Below the pieces are notes generated by a model, which saw only the letters and a list, made by a program, of their open reading frames with translations, did no database searches and was not told the origin of the DNA. A stretch of 64,000 nucleotides of DNA from Diadema setosum (lineage: Eukaryota; Echinodermata; Echinoidea; Diadematoida; Diadematidae), in the NCBI GenBank assembly GCA_033980235.1, contig CM067069.1, forward strand, positions 2,658,255 to 2,722,254, given 5' to 3'. Each line of letters begins with the position of its first letter. The stretch's first letter is position 1. Made by a program: the position numbers and the translations under genes. Positions 56,824-64,000 of the stretch are shown in pieces.

Positions 56824-59036
56824 ATGTAGATGCGTTCTGGTACCTTTCAGAAATGCTGGAAGCCAAACTAAGTAAAGAAAACAGAGAGGGGGGCTGAGGA
56901 GGCTAAATGTGTTTGCTGCCCTCTGGAGGTCAAGGCCAGAAGCAAACACCCCTTTCTTATAGCATTGAGTCCATTGAATACACCATAGAAGTGGTTCTAC
57001 TGCTTGTCAAATTGAACTATTCACATGAACCCATTCACATTACCTGCTGCAAGTGCTAAAGAGTCTGTTTCAAGACAATTTATGGGCCCAAAATTATCGA
57101 TTTCCCTGGAAGTAACCATAACATAATAAAAGTCAAGAAATTCTTAGATATACCTTTCCACATGAGGAACTATTTTAATATAGTTTACTACTCAAAGTCA
57201 CAGTAGAGTTTGTATGATTTTAAGTTTTGCTGAGAAATCATTGGTGAAAATAGCTAATTTCATCAGGGATGCTATTTTCAAAGCATACAGCTGCACTTTT
57301 ACAAATCAGATAAACTCTGGGAAAATACTTCAAGATTTCTGTGTAATGTCACACTGAGTCAAATAGTATATCACTGTGAAGCTTACATATATGTATTATC
57401 TCTAATACTGTTTGTGAAGCAGATACCAGAAGTCCTCATAACAGATTATCAAAAATAAATACTTCCAATCATATGATGAGATTTTGTTTTTAGCTTTCTC
57501 TGAAAGAAACCAACACCTTTATCCTCAACCAACATTACTTGAAGAGTTCATGATTTGATACAGCTTTTCATTTCTCTGCTCTAAGTTCAAAAAACTGCCC
57601 TATCAAATTCATCTTTTCACACAAATTTCATTACAGAAATGCACAAACATACTTAACGAGAGCCGAATGAAGAGGCCCTGTAAGCTTATAGGTCAATCAT
57701 GAATCTTTTTTTAAAACTTGAATTCTAAAGAAAACATCAATATAAAATTACTGCGTTCACTGAAAAATATCAAAGGTCAGTGCTTCTGCGGATTGATTTA
57801 CATATTATAGTATCAAATCTCTCTCAGATCAAAGCATAGTATCTGCAGATTTTGTTTCGATATGTGAACACTTTACCTGTTTCTCAGTGCTCTGAATCAC
57901 AGCAAGCTATCAATTACAGAGGATCTGCACATCTTCGAAAAAAAAAGAGGGAAAAACAACAAAAATAATTCACTTGTCTCAAAATATGCCTACAGCAGTG
58001 TAATACAATGTGGCAATTTTCTAGGGATCCCTCAACCCCCTCACTCCACCCCGGGGCCCCCTCACCCTACCCGGGGCCCCCTCCTGACTTGCTTGAAACG
58101 ATGCAGAGTTGGATGGTTCGCTCAATCAGTCAGCATCGAGCTAATATGGCTGGTGTCAAAATTGTCGCTGACAGTATTTTTTCTTAGTCTCTCATTGCTC
58201 CAGATTTGTGCTACTTTGCTGAACCATCTCTTCGTTTTAAATGGCAGACGATCCATTAATTCATTGATCTTTTGCCTCTGACCAATCTCAGATTTCGGGC
58301 CGCTCTCATTAGCAATCGCACACACAAAGAGAAATTCATTTCTTCTCTCTTTTCACAATTCTGTTCTTTCTCTTCTTCTTGATGCAGACAAAGAGAAAAG
58401 AACCCACTTCAGTATCCACTGTACTTCTGTTCTTCTCATCTTCCAGATGAATTTGAGGATGACTAATCAAGTGATACACCCTGCATTCTAGAAGGAAATT
58501 TGTTTTGGTAAAGCACTGTTGTATCTAATGTTACAGTTTTCTGGCATCTTCACCACCTTTTCATATATTCTCAAATAAATCACCTTACACAGTACTTCAT
58601 GTAATAAACATTTGGAACGTTTCAATATGCCATAAAACAAGAACACTCACTCTGTATCAAATTGTCATATCTGAAGAGAACTGGTGAACCAGTATTCAAT
58701 CTTCACATAAAAAGAGCAGACCTTTACACAAAAATTGCAGACCTTTACACAAAAATTCTGTTCTCACTACCAACTCGCAGAAGAACAGCCATGGTCAGTT
58801 TGAGGGTATATTGTATGATGTACCATAGTGCACCATGATGCAAAGTGATATTCAGATAAAATCTGCTGGAAAACAGCTATACCGATTGATAACAACTTAT
58901 TTTGACAGTCTTGGAGAAATACAGGCATGTCAGGTTTATGGAGACACGTGAAGCTATGACATATTCACTCTTATTCATATTGTTAAAATGTGGTTGCTAC
59001 TGAATATCGCTTTTTGATCAAGACACTGAACACTTC
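56823..59036. other. Unique sequence; no gene
   Basis: Minor repeats: a GC-rich duplicated word (acccggggccccctc) at about 58048-58084 and a 21-bp tandem duplication (gcagacctttacacaaaaatt) at about 58716-58757. Short frames have no motif. Confidence 0.45.
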
Positions 59037-59131
59037 TTACCCGTTGAGGACGAGTCACAAGAATACTAGGGCAGGTGTCTATGGGAAATGTGTGTCATTA
59101 TAGCAAAATCAATCCATCGTCAACGAGTTAA
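59037..59131 (-). mobile_element. Family A 93-bp element, copy 6
   Basis: The left end TTACCCGTTGAGGACGAGTC has lost one A of TTAA. The right end is CGTCAACGAGTTAA. Orientation is as copies 3 and 5, with a small tta-type insertion near 59097 (gtgtcattatagcaaaatc). Confidence 0.85.
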
Positions 59132-59287
59132 TGCCATAAAATTGTGGTTGTTTTTTCAGGTTAAAGTTAAATGAACTTCATAGTATCCAGTTCCTTGGAT
59201 TTTACTCTACCATAGCTGAATTGAACACTGTGTAAAACAGCACTATCATGCTTTCCATTCACGTCTTTGCGGTGAATAGATGCAGAA

Positions 59288-59550
59288 GTTCTCTCTTAGA
59301 GTGTTTTGGCTTTAGACTGGATCAAAAACACAGTATCGTGGGTTCAAATCCTAGGTGGTGTCCTCATCCTTGGATAAGACACTAACCTACCTGCAACATC
59401 TCTGTTGACCTAGGGGTATAAAGTGGGTGCCTAGTGAAGCATTGGGGGGGGGGGGGTAATGATTGTGGCTGGGCCCTCTGTGGGGGAGCAGTACTTTAAC
59501 TGAAGAGGCTGCCCAAGACAAAATGAAAACATATTATTACATTAAATCAT
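59288..59550 (+). mobile_element. tRNA-derived SINE
   Basis: The RNA polymerase III B box GGTTCAAATCC is exact at 59341-59351, and an A-box-like ttggctttagactgg lies about 35 bp upstream near 59306. The following body (cctcatccttggataagaca, then gacctaggggtataaagtgg) resembles tRNA-SINEs found in sea urchins and other marine invertebrates. A G13 run interrupts it at about 59445. The 3' part is AT-rich (aaatgaaaacatattattac). The cloverleaf is not intact, so this is a SINE and not a functional tRNA gene. Confidence 0.8.
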
Positions 59551-59594
59551 ACAATTCAGGTGCAATCAGAATATAGATTTAGTTGGGTTTGGGA

Positions 59595-59622
59595 TTTTTT
59601 TTTTTTTTTTGGGGGGGGGGGG
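59595..59622. repeat. T16G12 junction
   Basis: Sixteen T residues pass directly into twelve G residues, followed by further GA-interrupted G runs to about 59648 (G-quadruplex potential). This is the longest junction of its kind here. Confidence 0.95.
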
Positions 59623-59648
59623 AGAGGGGAGGGGGGAGGAGGGGGAAG

Positions 59649-60119
59649 GATACAAGTCTCCATACAAACTGTATTCCTTTGTTAGTTCCTATAAGAAAAA
59701 GTATCAATTTTCTTTCAATTTTCACATATTTGAAATATTCCTTGGTTGTGATATAAAGTTTCATATGTCCATTTCTAGCTGTTTTTGAATTCCATGTCAA
59801 GTCATAAGTGTTATATCCACATAACAAAAATAAGTGATGTGTTTTCTTTGACTCACATCCTGGCTATAAGTGGGTAATGGGAAATGAGGGTGATAAATGG
59901 GAAAAACTGATGGTATGCATGAAAAAAGTTAAAACATTAGAAAATGAAGAGGGATGACAAGAATGATGACGCAGTCAGAGAGAGAGATAACATGACACTG
60001 AAAGAAGTAATTTCTTTGAATTTCTCTCCAATTGCCATAGGAGGTTAAAGATACTGGCCTCCGAAAAATCTATGAAGTCAGTTACATATTGCATTATTGA
60101 TTTCATAATCCTGACCCAT
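59649..60119. other. Unique sequence; no gene
   Basis: AT-rich, with no recognised features. Confidence 0.45.
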
Positions 60120-60330
60120 CGCAATATGTGATACCTTCCCGTATTCCAGAGGGGAGAATCCGCGCATTCCTCGCCATACAATGCACAGTCACACATACTT
60201 TCCCAGAATCGGACGCCGCGGATCACGATCCCAACAGCGACCAATCAGAATCGGCTCTCACCCCAGAAGATCAGGTTTCCGGGAAGGCTACGTGATTCAC
60301 AGCTTCATGACATCCTCGTCTATAACTCTA
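60120..60330. promoter_or_regulatory. CpG-rich patch with CCAAT box; candidate promoter or enhancer
   Basis: The CpG-dense segment (gaatccgcgcattcctcgcc, ggacgccgcggatcacg) is followed by cgaccaatcagaatcgg, a strong CCAAT/NF-Y-type box near 60238, and gtttccgggaaggctacgtg. No TATA box or start site could be assigned and no adjoining exon was recognised. The call is tentative. Confidence 0.28.
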
Positions 60331-61826
60331 TCACATTACCATGGTGTTCCCAACGTTAATGTTTATGATACATGTGAGCACAAGAGTTTTCAGCGTAACG
60401 GCATACATGAAGACATAAATTAGGAGTCCAATGATGAACTGATTATCGCATTACAGACCTACCATCCTCTGCATGTCTAAACAAAAGCATACTGATTTAC
60501 TGCTAAAGTCACATACTGAAAACAACAATCATATTTCGAGGTTAAAAAATAATCCTGAGTACAAATTGGGAAAATTTCTTGTATATACCCATGTGAAATC
60601 AAATCTAGGAAAAGATGAACCTTAATTTATACTTAAAACCTAATTTGTTTTTCATTTTGATAATGGTAAATCACTCTGAAATTAGACATCTGTCTAGCTT
60701 GAGAAAATATATCTGGACTGAAAAATGGTTTGGAAGAGTTGAGAAGAATGAGAGCCAACAAGATTTAAGTTTAAATGCACAGCAGAGAAGATCTGGCATT
60801 ACTATAAGTGCCTTTGATCGTTACCAGGTTAAATTGGGGCCGGGGGATTATTGTTGGTATTTATATTTCCTACTGGTAGCCATTACTTTTGGTGGTTAAA
60901 CAGAAAATCAGTTCAAAATGCATAATCCTGCAAGACAAACAAGGACACAAATACTGGGGTTTTTTCAAATTTGTGGTCTTGAAATGTTAAAGAAAGTAAA
61001 CAATTCAAAGAAGAGGTAGTATTTGGTTCATTTCAAGAATGCATCTTCTTTTCACATGGCTCAACTTCAGCCAAATTTAAGTAGGGTTTCAAGGCATGCT
61101 GTTTATAGACATGTGACGTCTGGTTATTTGTCTTCCAAGAAACTGGCCTACAAGACATATAAATACCTCTTCTGTGTGTGCTCGTTGGTACCTTCACTTT
61201 GAACTCAAAGCTAGAATCTGAGGCAGGCTGTGTGTGATTAACTGCTCTTTAGATCTTCATGATTTAGTTTCATTTCTTTCCTTTTTTTACCCCATTCAGT
61301 TGAGAGTATTCAAAGGGTAGATAGGTATATTCAGTCAACTCCAAAAAACTGGAAAAAAAAGTTACACAGTTTAAAAAAAGAAGAAGAAGAGGAATGCTGG
61401 AAATGGACAGGAAAAGGAAAAGAAAAGACTGTATTGTAATGTCCAGTAAAGAATACTAAGAAAGAAATTTGACAGAGATAGATGATAATATAAAATCTAG
61501 GTACAGCATGGGTACAGAGTTGAACTGATCAAGTCCCACAGATAATATCTATGGTCTCTGGTGCAGCATGTTTCTAATTAAAATTTTCACTATTCACTGT
61601 TAGTGGTTCACATTAGGTAAAATTAAAAATATATTCTTCTTCATGTGCTTCCTATGCTGTTCATGTATTATTGCTTGTTTTTGGCAGCAGTCTTTTCAAG
61701 GTTCCTCTCTATTGCTAAACTCATAGCTAAATCGTAAGTTTTTCGATTTCTGAGGATTATAGTTCTTATTTCTCTCTCAAATTATTTCTTGTATTTCTTT
61801 CATAACATCATGCAGATTTGAAAAGT
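60331..61826. other. Unique AT-rich sequence; no gene
   Basis: A 94-codon frame at 60615-60899 has no recognised motif. An AAGAAGAAGAAG run lies at about 61377-61391. Confidence 0.4.
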
Positions 61827-62218
61827 TTAAAGGGATCGTACAGTTTTGGTTGAGACCTAATTTCAGGTTTCTAACATTTTTTTGGTGAGATAATGAGAAA
61901 CCTCTTATGAAATATGAAAGAGCATGTAATTCTATCAGGAATTCAACATTTATTTGATGAAGATTGGTTTTGAAATGGCTGAGATATCCAAAGAAGAGCG
62001 ATTCTAATAAAGTGTGGAACCCACACTTTATTACAATCGCTTTGTTCTACTTTGTTTTTGGATGTTTCAGTCATTCCAAACCCGATTTTCATCAAATAAA
62101 CTTTGAATTCCTCTTAAAATGGTATGCTCTGTACTATATCATAAGTGTATACTTGGTATCTTGCAAGAAAGTTAAAAGCCCAATTCTCATCTCAACCAAT
62201 ACTGTACAATCCCTTTAA
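61827..62218. mobile_element. TTAA-bounded fold-back MITE, family C copy 2 (392 bp)
   Basis: The ends are TTAAAGGGATCGTACAGTTT and ATACTGTACAATCCCTTTAA. The interior is palindromic as in copy 1 (gaaatggctgagatatccaa facing ttggatgtttcagtcattcc). An 84-codon frame inside is incidental. Confidence 0.88.
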
Positions 62219-63481
62219 GCAATTCTATTCAATACTTGTCCAATATCAACTATGCAACAAAATTCTGAAGAGCCAATTAAATAAAAAGGAAATGAGTTTG
62301 GAGGCAGAATTCTCCCAGATATCAATGATTTATATAGATATAACACTGGAGAAATAGATGGACAGAGTGACAGAGAAAGAGAAAAAGGGAGAGAGGAAAT
62401 TAAGTGAGGGAGAGATATACAGGTGTAGAGAGAATAGCAGAGTAGTATCATTGTCTGAAACAGGTAGTCACTATTCAAGTCACAGATCAGTCCATAAGTC
62501 TGGGACTTTGCAACTAAAGAGCTCCCTGCAAGGTAACGGCATTAGTTGCTGAATGCAAGGCACGAAGTGAGCAAATCACGCGTTCCTGGAGATCTTTTGC
62601 GGTATTGCTCATTTGCATGTACCTCATGACCAGAGGAAAACTATGGCACTCGCGGCTCACCAAATTCCTCTATCATTTATTGAGGTCTATCAATCATGTC
62701 AGACTTCAGCGCACATTTGCCTGGATGAAACTGTCGACTTGGTATGCATGTGGGAAGGGCGGAGTACGTGGGTGAGGCATATTAATAGGTTTGTGGGCAG
62801 CTTTACGGGTTGAAGTAGTAAATGGAAATGGATTTCATTTATATCGACAGAAAGTAAGCACCTAACATTAAAGATAGCAGTTTTTGTATTCTTGGGGGAA
62901 GTATGTATGGGTGGAGCTTATCAAGAGTTTGTGAGAATCAATAAGAGCTAAAAGTAGTTAAAGAAAATAGGATTCCCTCCGAAATGAAACAGAAAATGCT
63001 TCCTCAATGAGATGTGTATTGTCATTGTGTGTATATACAGCATATATGTGTGTGTGAATGTGTATGTATTCCTGGAGATTATATCTAGGCATCCTTAATC
63101 AAGTGACATAAAGCTGGGAATGTTACTTTTCATTTCAACCCATTATCATATAACCACAGATTTCCAAATGCAGGTTCATGAAAATCAGCAAAGATGAGTA
63201 TCATATTTTTGTTTGTTTTGCCTTAACTATATTTGTGTGATTTTTTAATGTAAGTAAATGATATTGTCTTCAAAACAATAGAAATAAAAAAAAAAAAACT
63301 TTCGCTGTGGAAGTAGTGCTCAGGGGTCGATAACCATGAAAATATTCATCCTAAAACTGACAATTGTGGTGAAATTAGATAAGGGATAGCTCCAGCTGTC
63401 AGCATGGATCTTTCATACATGAACAAAATTCATACATCACAGCTGGGGATGCTGTTCCCAAGAGTTTTCTCTCTTTTCCTC
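62219..63481. other. Unique sequence; no gene
   Basis: A slightly GC-richer patch at 62515-62640 contains a perfect octamer (ATTTGCAT, 62611-62618), but no regulatory call is made. An (A)12 run lies at about 63287-63298. No gene was recognised. Confidence 0.4.
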
Positions 63482-63501
63482 TTTTTTTTTTGGGGGGGGG
63501 G
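63482..63501. repeat. T10G10 junction
   Basis: Ten T residues pass directly into ten G residues. Polarity is the same as the other junctions. Confidence 0.95.
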
Positions 63502-63970
63502 TAGGGGACTCATGTGTTGCATCCATCTCAATTGAAGGTGATAACAACAAACCTAGGGAGGCTTTTTTATTCTTTTCTCAGCATATAAATTTTTTTTTAA
63601 GGTTTCCCCTGGAGCCTCCTGCAGAATCAAGGATAGGAAGCAGCTCGATTTCATATCAGTAGTAATAGGTGTAGGACATTTTATCTTATCATGTGGTCAT
63701 AAATGTGGAGAAAATAGAGTTTTCCTGATGAAAAACCCAGATGCGCCTCTGACATAGCAGCCATCTAACACTGGTCAAACACTACGCAACAGTGAACTGC
63801 CTTGTTGTATATAACGTCAAAGAGAATGATATACAACTTGTGTGCAAACTTGCATATTCACACCAAACACTTGAGCCGTTCACTTCTGCTCTTGTGCACT
63901 CTCAAATTCTACAGGGATGGACCTCTATGAATGTTTAAATCCACATGTCTGCAGTTCCCCATTTTTTTTA
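63502..63970. other. Unique sequence; no gene
   Basis: No gene or repeat family was recognised before the window edge. Confidence 0.45.
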
Positions 63971-63993
63971 TTTTTTTTTTTTTGGGGGGGGGG
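63971..63993. repeat. T13G10 junction at the window edge
   Basis: Thirteen T residues (preceded by another T-rich run) pass directly into ten G residues, seven bases before the window ends. Confidence 0.95.
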
Positions 63994-64000
63994 CCAAGAA

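Noticed and set aside
59288..59400. Functional tRNA gene
   Set aside because: An exact B box is present, but the A box carries an insertion and no cloverleaf arms or acceptor stem could be drawn. The flanking body is SINE-like.
60615..60899. 94-codon plus-strand frame
   Set aside because: No recognisable domain; AT-rich surroundings typical of non-coding sequence here.
62611..62618. Perfect POU octamer ATTTGCAT as a regulatory site
   Set aside because: The same 8-mer or its complement occurs by chance several times in this window (for example near 12519, 31984 and 37987), so a single match is not evidence.

Overview
This is non-coding nuclear DNA from a metazoan, most likely a marine deuterostome and probably an echinoderm (sea urchin-like). 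The DNA is AT-rich and poor in CpG, with long simple repeats. It holds many short non-autonomous DNA transposons, a tRNA-derived SINE and one non-LTR retrotransposon tail. Several families (the TTAA-bounded fold-back element, the TGTGACC-ended element, the GGGCCCTGTTTTAT element, the tRNA-SINE with its 'cttggataagacact' segment) look like repeats I associate with sea urchin genomes. That species call is from memory and untested.

No complete protein-coding gene, rRNA, functional tRNA or bacterial-style feature could be supported. The only open frame with recognisable homology is the C-terminal remnant of a LINE reverse-transcriptase protein (9856-10203, minus). The other open frames are short, lack known motifs, or are translations of simple repeats. 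The window reads as a gene desert or the interior of a very large intron.

Layout. 1-12 kb: mostly unique sequence with pyrimidine tracts, two CpG-richer islands (780-1230, 8440-8575), a hairpin cluster at 4.84 kb and the LINE fragment. 12-24.2 kb: a transposon-rich block with three TTAA-bounded element families (12.1, 12.9, 13.1, 17.9, 20.9, 23.7 kb), a TGTGACC element (16.05 kb), a CpG-rich island (14.2-14.6 kb) and a large composite microsatellite (18.75-19.70 kb). 24.2-28.7 kb: pyrimidine 20-mer repeats and a 14-unit 74-bp satellite (26196-27230). 28.7-36.3 kb: unique sequence, a second TGTGACC element, G-rich and GT repeats, a pogo/Tigger-like element and an adjacent CpG-rich patch with a possible first exon (minus, 36181-36274). 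36.3-50 kb: mostly unique, with a second Tigger-like element (43.3 kb) and second copies of two dispersed families. 50-64 kb: five or more further terminal-inverted-repeat elements, a 130-bp tandem duplication carrying an RFX X-box palindrome, a SINE, and TnGn runs up to the right edge.

The most distinctive signals are: a 93-bp TTAA-to-TTAA element present six times in both orientations; three further TTAA-bounded families; the 74-bp satellite with a local 148-bp dimer; eight poly(T)-poly(G) junctions all of one polarity; and several perfect matches to the RFX/X-box consensus.
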